From: Candidatus Gastranaerophilales bacterium
Lineage (GTDB): Bacteria > Cyanobacteriota > Vampirovibrionia > Gastranaerophilales > Gastranaerophilaceae
Assembly (NCBI GenBank): GCA_944324915.1
Contig: CALUYD010000001.1
Span: forward strand, 124,001 to 188,000
Reading direction: 5' to 3'
DNA: 64,000 nucleotides
The notes under the pieces are model-generated. The model had not been told where the DNA came from. It worked only from the letters and a program-made list of their open reading frames with translations, and did no database searches. Of this stretch, positions 1-8,896 are shown piece after piece. Position numbers and translations under genes: made by a program. Position 1 is the first letter of the stretch. The number at the start of each line of letters is the position of its first letter.

Positions 1-772
1 CAATATAATCACCCTTAATATTCACAAGTCCGAATATATAATCTCCCGTATTTGGAACTTTAATAAATTTTGAATTATTAACCTTATAAAACTCCTTAAC
101 GCTTGCCATATTGATATAATATTTGACATTATCAATAGCAAAAGAAACCCCGCTATCATAAAGAGCCTTTTGAGTATGAACTTCAGTATTTACTTTATCT
201 AATACATCTTTTCTTGTTTTTAAAACTTCTCTTGATTTTTCATCATCAACAATATATTTCAATCTATTATCTTGATTTTCAAATTTTTGAGCATAATTTT
301 TTGTATAATTCAAAATATTATCTATGTTTAAAATATAGATATTTTCACCATTTTCCGTATACAATCCGTCAAAAAATCCAATATCTTGCTGATATGGAAT
401 TTCTTTAACATTATCTTTATTTAATTTTGTAATATCGCAAACCTTATCGCAAATAATAGCGCAATATGTATCTTTTGTTTTTATAACTATTATTTTTGCG
501 CTTAAATCGTAAGTTATTCTTTCTTTTTTGAATACTTCTCTTAAATCAATAACTCCAATTGGAATTTGCTCATATTTTATTATCCCCAAAACATAAGAAG
601 GCATTTGATGAGAATAATCAAGCTCTACAACTTTAACAATCTCTAAGACATATTGCGTTTTTATTGCATATTTTCTTGAACTTATCTCAATTAAAGTAAA
701 ATTTTCGCTATTTTCTTTTTTTTCTTGAATAGAATTTTCGCTATTCAAAATTAAACTATTTTCATACATCAT
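1..772 (-). CDS. Tandem CheW-domain chemotaxis coupling protein (partial, runs off left edge)
   Basis: The reading frame is open from an ATG at 772 (second ATG at 769) to the window edge, so the C-terminus is missing. Two CheW-like modules are visible. The first has MPSYVLGIIKYEQIPIGVID around residues 55-75. The second has the matching segment VPNTGDYIFGLVNIKGDYI at the edge. CheW domains couple receptors to the CheA kinase at the inner membrane. The start overlaps the 3' end of the upstream response-regulator gene by about 11 bp, so the two are probably cotranscribed and translationally coupled. Two CheW units in one chain could bridge receptor arrays; CheV is another family with a CheW unit, but no REC domain is visible here. 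Seen: the motif pair and the open frame. Inferred: scaffold role. Confidence 0.75.
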   Translation of the reverse strand, partial: MMYENSLILNSENSIQEKKENSENFTLIEISSRKYAIKTQYVLEIVKVVELDYSHQMPSYVLGIIKYEQIPIGVIDLREVFKKERITYDLSAKIIVIKTKDTYCAIICDKVCDITKLNKDNVKEIPYQQDIGFFDGLYTENGENIYILNIDNILNYTKNYAQKFENQDNRLKYIVDDEKSREVLKTRKDVLDKVNTEVHTQKALYDSGVSFAIDNVKYYINMASVKEFYKVNNSKFIKVPNTGDYIFGLVNIKGDYI

Positions 773-2240
773 AAATTACCACGCTTTGTTGATGTATTGT
801 ATCATCAACTAAATATCTTGCATTTTTTTCAGCTTCAACAATATTAAAATTATCATCAATATTACAACTTGCAGCTGCTATAAAACTATTTACATAAGCT
901 CCGTTATGAGAAATTTTACTTAGCATTTTTTCAATATAATCCAAACGATTTTGCGCATGTTTTTTATCTTTTGCAAAAATTATAAGATTATATTCATCTT
1001 CATCATTTTTATGAATTTGCTCATCTTTTTCAAGACATTCAATAATACTTTCTGAAATTTTCAAATTTAAAATATCTAAATCTTGAAAAGATAATTTTTG
1101 AGAAATATCAGAATAATTTGAAATTTGAATTATGGTAAAATAAGCATCCAATGTACTTTTTAAATTATTAAACTTATTTTTAACTTGGATATATCTTCTG
1201 CCTTTATTATCTTTTTTATTTGCTTTAATAATTTTTTGAATATATCTGGCTTTTGAAAAATTATATAAAATACGCTCAACAAGATTTATTTGCTCATTAT
1301 TATCCCATTTATGTTCGCTTCTGGAATAGCAAACAAAATCAGCAATTTTTTCGCCTCTATATTCAAAATCAAATTCAATTTTTGATAAAAATTCTTCTTC
1401 TTTTGTTGCAACTTCAAGATTTGGAGAATATTTTTTATACATAACAGCAGATTTTGAATGATACTTATTTAAAATCGTATTTTTTAAAATCGGACTTAAA
1501 ATTATATTTTTAATATCAAAATAGCTTTTTATTTCTTTGTTATCAAAAGAATATACGCTTACAATCGCCATATCATAATCAAAAATATCATACAAATTCA
1601 TAAATAACTTAGAAAAAATAGCTTCATCACTAAGCGAAAAATTACTTATTTCTTTTACTTTTTCTTCAAAATCTTCAATGTTATGTTCGATTAATTCTTC
1701 TTCAGATTCTTCTTCAATATCTTCTTTTATTTCCTCATTTGATACAATTTCATCATCTTGAGGCTCTATCTGTTCATTTTGTTCATCTTTTTCAATTTTT
1801 AAATCTTGCAAAACTTTATAATTATCAAAACCTGCTCTTAAAATTTCATCTTTATAATCTTTACTTAGGGGATATTTTTCAATTATTTTTTCTGCCATAG
1901 CCAAAAGTTCGAATTGATTATTATCTTTTTTAAAGAAATACTCACTTAATTCTTCTTTTATATAAAATTTAGCATTTGCTTCATCTAATACGCTATAAAC
2001 AATAACAGGAATTTTAGAGATAAATTGATTTTCTCTAATTTGTCTTACAAGCTGAAATCCGCCCATTAAAGGCATAATTGCATCAGTAATTATTAAATCC
2101 GGCGCAAAATCAAAAATAACTTCATAACCTATTTTTGCACTTTGAACCGCACATACTTCCCATCCGTTATTTGTAAAAAAATTTTTTAAAATATTCAGCT
2201 GGGTTGAGCTATCATCTATAATAACTAGTTTTTTTGTCAT
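762..2240 (-). CDS. Response regulator with C-terminal degenerate GGDEF-like domain
   Basis: 492 aa. Residues 1-120 are a REC domain: acidic pair D9-D10, phospho-acceptor D53 in ITDAIMP, and the conserved lysine in the FFKKD stretch near 104. An acidic linker follows (about 140-200, rich in E/D/Q). The middle (about 200-330) looks like a GAF-type or otherwise unassigned sensor fold. The last 130 residues follow the layout of a GGDEF domain (LDAYFTIIQISNYSDI..., EYNLIIF, ARYLVDD) but lack the GGDEF signature, so no diguanylate cyclase activity is expected. The tail may instead bind nucleotide or protein partners. It is divergent from the MCP gene across a 65-bp spacer and runs into the CheW gene, so a chemotaxis or motility output is likely. 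Confidence 0.75.
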   Translation of the reverse strand: MTKKLVIIDDSSTQLNILKNFFTNNGWEVCAVQSAKIGYEVIFDFAPDLIITDAIMPLMGGFQLVRQIRENQFISKIPVIVYSVLDEANAKFYIKEELSEYFFKKDNNQFELLAMAEKIIEKYPLSKDYKDEILRAGFDNYKVLQDLKIEKDEQNEQIEPQDDEIVSNEEIKEDIEEESEEELIEHNIEDFEEKVKEISNFSLSDEAIFSKLFMNLYDIFDYDMAIVSVYSFDNKEIKSYFDIKNIILSPILKNTILNKYHSKSAVMYKKYSPNLEVATKEEEFLSKIEFDFEYRGEKIADFVCYSRSEHKWDNNEQINLVERILYNFSKARYIQKIIKANKKDNKGRRYIQVKNKFNNLKSTLDAYFTIIQISNYSDISQKLSFQDLDILNLKISESIIECLEKDEQIHKNDEDEYNLIIFAKDKKHAQNRLDYIEKMLSKISHNGAYVNSFIAAASCNIDDNFNIVEAEKNARYLVDDTIHQQSVVIYDV

Positions 2241-2305
2241 AGCTTAACTTATTTTATATAATTAATTATAATATAATTATACATTTTTTTATTTAAAGGT
2301 GGAAT

Positions 2306-3358
2306 ATGTCAAAAGAAGTAAATAATAACAATAACGTCAATATAAATAAAGAACTTACAAGAAAACAAATTTTCGATTGTGCAATTTTATTTATTGCTCT
2401 TTGTGTGGTTTTTTATTTTGTCAGATTTTTAGCTTTTGAAAGCTATGATTTATTAATGGTAATTTTTGTTGTATATTTAGTAGCGCTTTTTCTTTTTGAA
2501 TATAGCAAAAACGCCGTTAAAACCCCTCTTAATAAAATTGTTTTTGAATCATTTGAAAAAACAATAGATGAAATAAATACAATCCAAACTTCAAACAATA
2601 ATCAAAAAGAAAACAATGCAAACTCAAACAGCAAAATTAAAAATGCACAAAATCATATATACAGTCTGCAAAAATATTCAAATCAAATGAACAGTTTAAC
2701 TAACCAAATTATGGAAAAAACTGACCAATCTCTTGATTTTACAAATAATGAATATAATGCAGTTAAAACAAATATTGAAAAAATGTTTTCTATAAGACAT
2801 AAAATTCAAACTATCGCAGAATTAATTTTAGAATTATCCGATTTTGTTCAATCTATTTCATCAACCGTAGGACTTGTTGAAGATATAGCAGAGCAAACAA
2901 ACCTTTTAGCACTAAACGCAGCAGTAGAAGCCGCTCGTGCAGGAGAACACGGCAAAGGTTTTGCTGTTGTAGCGTCTGAAATTAGAAAACTAGCAGACGA
3001 ATCAAAACAAGCAACAGCTAAAATTATTTCTTTAATTAATGATATTCAGCAAACCGCAAATTCAACAGTATTAGCTACCGAAGAAGGCACAAAAGAAATT
3101 GAATCCGGTCTTGAATTAGCTCATGTAATAAGCGAAAACATAGAACACTTGATTAGCGTTATGAATGAAATTTCAAACAACATGAAAGAAATCATAACCT
3201 CATCAAAACAAATTAATAGTGACTCAAATGCAACAGAAAATTATATTCAAGAAATTTCAAAAATTGTTGAAGAAAACCAAAAAATAACAACAGAAAACGA
3301 AACTATATTTGAAAAAATTGAATCAACTTCAAATAACCTAAAACAATCAGTAATATAG
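2306..3358 (+). CDS. Methyl-accepting chemotaxis protein without periplasmic sensor domain
   Basis: 350 aa. The N-terminus is cytoplasmic and Asn-rich, followed by two closely spaced hydrophobic helices (about 23-42 and 48-66) that leave only a few residues outside the membrane. The rest is a long coiled coil with a canonical MCP hairpin tip: [20 protein letters not shown] and [16 protein letters not shown]. This tip binds CheA and CheW. With no ligand-binding domain, it probably senses membrane or cytoplasmic state, or acts with a partner. A good Shine-Dalgarno (AAAGGTGG) precedes the ATG. The CheA hybrid starts about 20 bp downstream, so the two form an operon. Confidence 0.9.
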   Translation: MSKEVNNNNNVNINKELTRKQIFDCAILFIALCVVFYFVRFLAFESYDLLMVIFVVYLVALFLFEYSKNAVKTPLNKIVFESFEKTIDEINTIQTSNNNQKENNANSNSKIKNAQNHIYSLQKYSNQMNSLTNQIMEKTDQSLDFTNNEYNAVKTNIEKMFSIRHKIQTIAELILELSDFVQSISSTVGLVEDIAEQTNLLALNAAVEAARAGEHGKGFAVVASEIRKLADESKQATAKIISLINDIQQTANSTVLATEEGTKEIESGLELAHVISENIEHLISVMNEISNNMKEIITSSKQINSDSNATENYIQEISKIVEENQKITTENETIFEKIESTSNNLKQSVI

Positions 3359-3377
3359 TGCTCTTAAGGCGAAAGTG

Positions 3378-6300
3378 ATGGAATTTCAAAAGAGCGAGTT
3401 AGATGAAATATTAAATATTTTTCAGCAGGAAAGCGCTGAAATAATTGCTTCAATGGATGAAAAACTCCTAAAACTTGAACAAGAAGGAGATACCAAAGAA
3501 ATAGCAATGCATCTTTTTAGAGATGCTCATTCTCTAAAAGGGTCTGCTCGTATGTTAGGCTTTGAAGAAATTCAAAATATAGCACATAAAATTGAAGATA
3601 TAATAAGCCTTATTAAAGAAGATAAACTAAAAATTACAAGCAAAATCACAGACACAATTTCAGAATGTCTTGATTTTATATCAACACTAATTAACAAAAC
3701 AGTCGAGCAAAAAACAGAATTTAAAAGCCCTGAATATCAAACATACATAGAAAAACTTGAAAAAATATCTCAAGAAGAAGAAAAAATCGACTATATAGAT
3801 TTAAAATCAGAAATTACACAAGCTCAAAAAGAAATACTGTCTAAATTTAATAAAATCGAAGAAATAGTGATTGAAATACTATATATTATCTCGATTACAA
3901 GAAAAGAAAAAAACTACAATGAAATTTATAAAATAGAAAAAATATTAAACGAATTTAATTCACTTTGCTCTAATATCAATGATGAACATTTTGAAACAGT
4001 AAAAAATCAAACACATAATATTTTAGCTTCAATTGATAAATTCAGAACCTCAGACAACAAAGCGTTTTCTTTTCTTGAGATGAACAACACAATAACATCT
4101 TTTATTGAAGCACTTTGCGCTTATTGCGACAGTGAAAAAATTCAGCGAAAAGATTACTATGAAATTGTTGAAAACAAACTAAACTCAAAACCACAAGAAG
4201 AAAAAGAAGCAAATATAATTCATTTTGATAATCTAAATAAAATTATCGAAAGAATTCCTTTAATGGAGCTTAATTGCGGATTTTATGATGAAGTTTTAAA
4301 TCTTATAAATAATTCAATTTCTAATGAATTAAATACAACAATTAAACAAATATATTCTGATTTAAAAGAAATAATTCAATCTTTCAAAGATTGCGAAACA
4401 ACCCTTCCAAAAGACCTTTCGATGGGATTATCAGAAATACTTGAAAGCATAAAAAATAAAAATATTGAATTAATCAACGAAGCAAAAATAAAAATCAATG
4501 TCATTAAAACAATGACAAAATTCCAAAATAAACCTCATAATAAAAAAATTAAAACTCTAAGACAAACAGAGCTTAATCAAAAAGATATTTTAAACACCAT
4601 CACAAACACAGAAATTAAAACCTTGCGTGTTGATTCAGCTAAACTTGATAGTTTAGTAGGTCAAATTGGGGAGTTAATTGTATCTAAAATCAAAACAAAC
4701 GAACAACTTTCTTTAGCTAAAAAAATCAACAATGAAATGATTGATTGGCAAAAAAACTTTGCCAAAATGAGCTATTATCTTAAATATTTTGATAAAAAAT
4801 ATTTATCGGAACAAAAAAACAATGAAATCCAAGATTTTAGAAAAATTCTTGCGCATAATTCCCAACTTTACACTCTAACCGAGATGCATAATGAAAAAAT
4901 TACAAATTTAATTAAAGAGATGTCTAATCTTTTTAAACAACTGCAAGAAAGCGAAACAAAACTAAATTCAACCACAACAGAAATTGAAGAAATGGTTAAA
5001 AACATGAGAATTTTACCTCTTTCAACCATTTTTCAACTGTTCCCCAGAATGGTTCACAATATCGCACGTGATAAAAATAAAAAAATCGATTTAATTATAG
5101 ATGGCGCCGAAGTTACAGCCGATAAAACAATTATAGAAGAATTAAAAATTCCTCTTATGCATATTATCAGAAACTCTATTGATCATGGTATAGAAAATGT
5201 TGAAACAAGAAAAGCCTTAGGTAAAAACCCGATAGGTAAAATAGAAATCAAAGCTCGCTATAAAGATAATAAAGTTATAGTTGATGTTAAAGACGATGGC
5301 AGAGGGCTTGATATAGAAAAAATTAAAGCTAAAGCATTAGAAAAAAAATTACTTACAAAAGAAGAAATATCAGCTATTAATGATGAAGAATTAACAAATC
5401 TTATATTCTACCCCGGTTTTTCAACTGAAGATTTTGTAACGGAATTATCAGGAAGAGGCTTGGGTCTTGATATTGTAAATAATAAAATTAATCACTTACA
5501 AGGAAGAATAGATGTATTTTCGCAACTAAACCAAGGAACACTTGTTAGAATTATTCTACCTTCAACAGTTGCAACCAAAAAAGTGTTCATCATAGAAGAA
5601 CAAAAACAACTCTGGGCAATTGAAACATCAGCAATTAAAACAATTATTCGAATAAATTCTGATGAAATATTTGAAAAAGATAACAGAAATTACTATATCT
5701 ATGATAAAAACCCAATTGTGATTTATACTCTTTCTCAAATTTTAAACTTTGAAAATAGCCCCAGAGAATCAAACAAATATACTCTTTTAATCATAGAAAT
5801 AGAAAGCACAACTTTTGGAATTATTGTTGAAAAATTAATATCTGACCAAGAAATTGTACACAAAAAACTAGCTCCGCCGTTATACAAAGTAAAACATATA
5901 TCAGGCATTACAACGCTTGCTAACGGCGAAGCCTGCTTGATTTTAAGCGTATCTGATATTATTACAACAATTAACTCTAAAAAAATCGGCACTAAAATTA
6001 TCTCTAAAAATGGTATTTTAAAAACAAAAGATAATTTTAAATATAAAATTTTAGTTGTTGACGATTCTCATACAACAAGAATTCTGCAAAAAAATATTCT
6101 ATCTAACCATGGATACAATGTATCAACCGCTACAAATCCTATTAATGCGCTTGATAAAACTCTTAATACTAATTTTGACCTTATTATTTCAGATATTCAA
6201 ATGCCTGAGATGAATGGTTTTGAATTTATACAAAAATTAAGAAAATATTCTAACTACGAAAAAACACCTGTAATTATAGTAAGCTCTGAACCTAAAGAAA

Positions 6301-6407
6301 AACACATCCAAGAAATACGCGAAACAAAAATCACAAAATATATTGAAAAAAATCTATTTAAACAGGATGATTTAATTGATTGTATAGAAAATATTCTGGA
6401 TTACTAA
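3378..6407 (+). CDS. cheA: Hybrid chemotaxis histidine kinase CheA with C-terminal receiver
   Basis: About 1009 aa from the ATG at 3378; a GTG three bases upstream is an alternative start, and AAGG at 3366 fits either. Domains in order: HPt (H51 in RDAHSLKGSA); a long helical linker; dimerisation helix near LRVDSAKLDSLVGQIGELIV; HATPase with N box (IIRNSIDHG), G1 (DDGRG) and G2 (SGRGLGLD); a CheW-like regulatory domain; and a receiver with VVDDS and phospho-acceptor D939 (ISDIQMPEMNG). The architecture matches CheA/PilL-type hybrid kinases used for flagellar or twitching chemotaxis. The fused receiver may act as a phosphate sink or output. It follows the MCP gene directly, and a strong hairpin ends the transcript. 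Confidence 0.92.
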   Translation: MEFQKSELDEILNIFQQESAEIIASMDEKLLKLEQEGDTKEIAMHLFRDAHSLKGSARMLGFEEIQNIAHKIEDIISLIKEDKLKITSKITDTISECLDFISTLINKTVEQKTEFKSPEYQTYIEKLEKISQEEEKIDYIDLKSEITQAQKEILSKFNKIEEIVIEILYIISITRKEKNYNEIYKIEKILNEFNSLCSNINDEHFETVKNQTHNILASIDKFRTSDNKAFSFLEMNNTITSFIEALCAYCDSEKIQRKDYYEIVENKLNSKPQEEKEANIIHFDNLNKIIERIPLMELNCGFYDEVLNLINNSISNELNTTIKQIYSDLKEIIQSFKDCETTLPKDLSMGLSEILESIKNKNIELINEAKIKINVIKTMTKFQNKPHNKKIKTLRQTELNQKDILNTITNTEIKTLRVDSAKLDSLVGQIGELIVSKIKTNEQLSLAKKINNEMIDWQKNFAKMSYYLKYFDKKYLSEQKNNEIQDFRKILAHNSQLYTLTEMHNEKITNLIKEMSNLFKQLQESETKLNSTTTEIEEMVKNMRILPLSTIFQLFPRMVHNIARDKNKKIDLIIDGAEVTADKTIIEELKIPLMHIIRNSIDHGIENVETRKALGKNPIGKIEIKARYKDNKVIVDVKDDGRGLDIEKIKAKALEKKLLTKEEISAINDEELTNLIFYPGFSTEDFVTELSGRGLGLDIVNNKINHLQGRIDVFSQLNQGTLVRIILPSTVATKKVFIIEEQKQLWAIETSAIKTIIRINSDEIFEKDNRNYYIYDKNPIVIYTLSQILNFENSPRESNKYTLLIIEIESTTFGIIVEKLISDQEIVHKKLAPPLYKVKHISGITTLANGEACLILSVSDIITTINSKKIGTKIISKNGILKTKDNFKYKILVVDDSHTTRILQKNILSNHGYNVSTATNPINALDKTLNTNFDLIISDIQMPEMNGFEFIQKLRKYSNYEKTPVIIVSSEPKEKHIQEIRETKITKYIEKNLFKQDDLIDCIENILDY

Positions 6408-6412
6408 TAAAT

Positions 6413-6440
6413 TAAAAGCTCAGGAAATCCTGAGCTTTTA
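6413..6440. terminator. Bidirectional intrinsic terminator between cheA and clpP
   Basis: A perfect 13-bp inverted repeat (TAAAAGCTCAGGA, two-base centre, then its complement) sits in the 34-bp gap between convergent cheA and clpP. A/T tails on both sides allow termination from either direction. Confidence 0.85.
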
Positions 6441-6441
6441 G

Positions 6442-7050
6442 CTAATCTCTTGTAATAATTTTATCAATCAGACCGTATTCCAGAGCTTCTTGTGCTGTCA
6501 TAAAATTATCTCTTTCAGTATCTTTAGCAATTTTTTCAATTTTTTGACCTGTATGCTCTGCTAAAAGTCCATTTAACATTGCTTTCATTCTTAAAATTTC
6601 TTTTGCTTCAATTTCAATATCGGTTGCTTGACCTTTAGCTCCGCCTAACGGTTGGTGAATCATAATTCTTGCATTAGGAAGGGCAAGGCGTTTTCCTTTT
6701 GTTCCGCCTGATAGCAAAAATGCACCCATTGAAGCCGCATCACCAAGGCAAATAGTTGATACAGGAGCTTTTATAAGTTTCATTGTATCATATATTGCCA
6801 TACCCGCAGTTATAACACCGCCTGGGGAATTTATATATAACATAATATCTTTTTCAGAATTTTCGCTATCTAAAAGCAATAATTGAGCTACAACAGAATT
6901 TGCAACATCATCATCAATTTCAGAACCTAAGAAAATAATTCTTTCTCTTAAAAGTCTTGAAAAAATATCAAAACTTCTTTCCCCTCTGCTTGAATTTTCA
7001 ATAACAGTAGGTACATAATCCACAATTTTAAATTCGTTTATTCCGTACAT
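6442..7050 (-). CDS. clpP: ATP-dependent Clp protease proteolytic subunit
   Basis: 202 aa from the ATG at 7050, chosen because AAGGAT lies about 8 nt upstream; an in-frame TTG at 7077 has no such support. The catalytic triad is visible: S107 in [10 protein letters not shown]132 in MIHQPLGG and D181 in TERDNFM. YINSPGG and the Gly-rich region ([10 protein letters not shown]) are typical. ClpP forms a tetradecameric cytoplasmic chamber fed by ClpX or ClpA/C unfoldases. The length is normal. No clpX is adjacent, so the gene stands alone between cheA and a divergent flavoprotein gene. Confidence 0.96.
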   Translation of the reverse strand: MYGINEFKIVDYVPTVIENSSRGERSFDIFSRLLRERIIFLGSEIDDDVANSVVAQLLLLDSENSEKDIMLYINSPGGVITAGMAIYDTMKLIKAPVSTICLGDAASMGAFLLSGGTKGKRLALPNARIMIHQPLGGAKGQATDIEIEAKEILRMKAMLNGLLAEHTGQKIEKIAKDTERDNFMTAQEALEYGLIDKIITRD

Positions 7051-7194
7051 TTTCTTATCCTTATAAACGTATATCAATACTATATTAAAGGAATGTTAAA
7101 AATTCAAGATGAAATAAAGCGATTTAGTTTATTTGTTGTAAAATAAGATAGGATGCTTTTTCCCGTTAGATGTTAATAAAAAAGGAAGAAAAGA

Positions 7195-8571
7195 ATGTAC
7201 AATGTTGCAATAGTTGGTGGTGGTCCGGCCGGAATTTTTACTGCTTTAGAATTGGCAAAATTAAAACCCGATTGGAAAATTTTATTAATCGAAAAAGGCA
7301 GAAAAATTGAAAACAGAATTTGTCCCATAAGAGAAGGTCAAAAGAAATGTTTAAGTTGCAAAACTTGCGGACTTTTGTGCGGATGGGGCGGAGCAGGCGC
7401 TTTTTCAGACGGAAAATTAACCCTAACTCCTGAAGTTGGCGGACATTTAGTTGATTATATGCCATATAGCGAAGTTGAAGATTTAATTAAATATTGTGAT
7501 GATATATATCTTGAACATGGCGCTACAACAACCGTTTTCGGTCAAAACAGACAAGAATTTGCAGATATTGAACATGCTGCAACTTTAGCCGAGTTAAAAC
7601 TCGTACATTCCCCTGTTCGTCATTTAGGAACAGAAAAATCTCTATCAGTATTAAAATCAATGCAAGATTACTTAATGGAGCGCATTGATATTATAAACAA
7701 CGAATTTGTTGATGAATTAATCATAAAAGATAAAGTTATCAAAGGCTTTACAACAAAAGAAGGTAAAGAATATTTAGCAGACTATGTTGTAGTAGCCCCC
7801 GGAAGAGAAGGTGCTGATTGGTTATCTAATCAATTCTTGAAAAATAAAATTGAAATGGTGAATAACGCAGTAGATGTAGGTGTTAGAGTTGAATTACCTG
7901 CTCCTGTTATGGAACCTATAACATCAAGATTATATGAATCAAAATTAATCTATCACACACCAACATTCGGTGATGAAGTTAGAACATTCTGCATGAATCC
8001 AAACGGCGAAGTTGTAAATGAAAACTATAACGGTATTTCAACCGTTAACGGACACTCTTATGCAGATAAGAAAACTCCAAACACAAACTTTGCACTTCTT
8101 GTTTCAAAGAAATTCACAGAACCATTCCACGAACCAATTAAATACGGTCAACATATAGCTTCTTTAGCTAATATGTTATCAGGCGGTATCTTAGTTCAAA
8201 GATTTGGCGATTTAATAGACGGTCGCCGCTCTACTCCTCAAAGAATTAAAGAATCAATCATTCAACCAACCTTAGAATGTGCAACTCCCGGGGATTTGAG
8301 CTTAGTTTTACCATATCGCCAATTATTAAGCATAATTGAAATGCTTTATGCACTTGATAAAATCGCCCCCGGTGTCGCTTCAAGATACACTTTATTATAC
8401 GGCGTTGAAGTGAAATTCTATTCTGCAAGAGTTCTTGTTTCCAACGAACTTGAAACACTAGGAATTAAGAATTTATTTGCAATAGGTGACGGTGCAGGCG
8501 TAACAAGAGGCTTAATGCAAGCAAGCGCTTCAGGTGTACACGTTGCAAGAACAATTGCTTCAAGAGGGTGA
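7195..8571 (+). CDS. FAD-dependent dehydrogenase (COG2509-type flavoprotein)
   Basis: 458 aa. An N-terminal Rossmann motif, VGGGPAGIFTALELA (residues 7-21), binds FAD. It is followed by a Cys-rich segment (CPIREGQKKCLSCKTCGLLC, residues 43-62) and GWGGAGAFSDGKL, the signature of this family of uncharacterised flavoproteins. The C-terminal FAIGDGAGVTRGLMQA closes the FAD site. The cysteines might hold a metal centre or disulfide. The substrate is unknown. AGGA precedes the ATG with normal spacing. It stands alone, divergent from clpP. Confidence 0.85.
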   Translation: MYNVAIVGGGPAGIFTALELAKLKPDWKILLIEKGRKIENRICPIREGQKKCLSCKTCGLLCGWGGAGAFSDGKLTLTPEVGGHLVDYMPYSEVEDLIKYCDDIYLEHGATTTVFGQNRQEFADIEHAATLAELKLVHSPVRHLGTEKSLSVLKSMQDYLMERIDIINNEFVDELIIKDKVIKGFTTKEGKEYLADYVVVAPGREGADWLSNQFLKNKIEMVNNAVDVGVRVELPAPVMEPITSRLYESKLIYHTPTFGDEVRTFCMNPNGEVVNENYNGISTVNGHSYADKKTPNTNFALLVSKKFTEPFHEPIKYGQHIASLANMLSGGILVQRFGDLIDGRRSTPQRIKESIIQPTLECATPGDLSLVLPYRQLLSIIEMLYALDKIAPGVASRYTLLYGVEVKFYSARVLVSNELETLGIKNLFAIGDGAGVTRGLMQASASGVHVARTIASRG

Positions 8572-8584
8572 AATTGTGGAAATA

Positions 8585-8610
8585 TTAAGAAATAAACCGA
8601 TATTTCTTAA
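8585..8610. repeat. AT-rich inverted repeat between flavoprotein gene and rpsU promoter
   Basis: TTAAGAAATA and TATTTCTTAA form a perfect 10-bp stem with a 6-base loop. It lies just after the flavoprotein stop and just before the rpsU promoter. Without GC pairs or a T-run it is a weak terminator; it could be a protein-binding site. Confidence 0.4.
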
Positions 8611-8617
8611 AAACCCA

Positions 8618-8646
8618 TTGACGACAAGATTTTAGCATGATAGTAT
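8618..8646 (+). promoter_or_regulatory. Promoter of rpsU
   Basis: TTGACG, 17-bp spacer, TAGTAT, with an upstream TG (TGaTAGTAT, extended -10). The predicted start near 8653 gives a leader of about 35 nt with a strong Shine-Dalgarno (AAGGAGG). Confidence 0.7.
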
Positions 8647-8687
8647 CAATTCTATAAAGAAAGATAACTCCGAAGGAGGTGAAAACA

Positions 8688-8861
8688 ATGCCAGAAGTAA
8701 GAGTTCGTGAAAACGAAAGTATCGAATCAGCTCTAAAAAGATTTAAAAAGAAAATACAAAAAGCAGGTATTCTGTCTGAAATCAAACGTAGAGAAAGATA
8801 TGAAAAACCTTCAGTAAAGAAAAAAAGAAAATCTGAAGCTGCAAGAAAAAGAAAAGTATAA
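8688..8861 (+). CDS. rpsU: Small ribosomal subunit protein bS21
   Basis: 57 aa from the ATG at 8688, which follows AAGGAGGTG by about 7 nt; a GTG at 8679 lies inside that site and is unlikely. The sequence begins [20 protein letters not shown] and ends in a Lys/Arg-rich tail ([14 protein letters not shown]), both typical of bS21. It binds the 30S platform and helps initiation. It has its own promoter and its own terminator, so it is monocistronic. Confidence 0.95.
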   Translation: MPEVRVRENESIESALKRFKKKIQKAGILSEIKRRERYEKPSVKKKRKSEAARKRKV

Positions 8862-8867
8862 CAATTT

Positions 8868-8896
8868 AAAAGGGACTTAAATTAAGTCCCTTTTTT
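8868..8896 (+). terminator. Intrinsic terminator of rpsU, probably bidirectional
   Basis: AAAAGGGACTTA, a three-base loop, then TAAGTCCCTTTT followed by further Ts. It overlaps the flhA stop region and can also end minus-strand transcripts coming from flhA. Confidence 0.85.

Noticed and set aside
7051-7077. Longer clpP starting at a TTG
   Set aside because: The ATG at 7050 has AAGGAT at good spacing and gives normal family length; the TTG has no such site.
8585-8610. Terminator for the flavoprotein gene
   Set aside because: The stem has almost no GC and no T-run follows; listed only as an inverted repeat.
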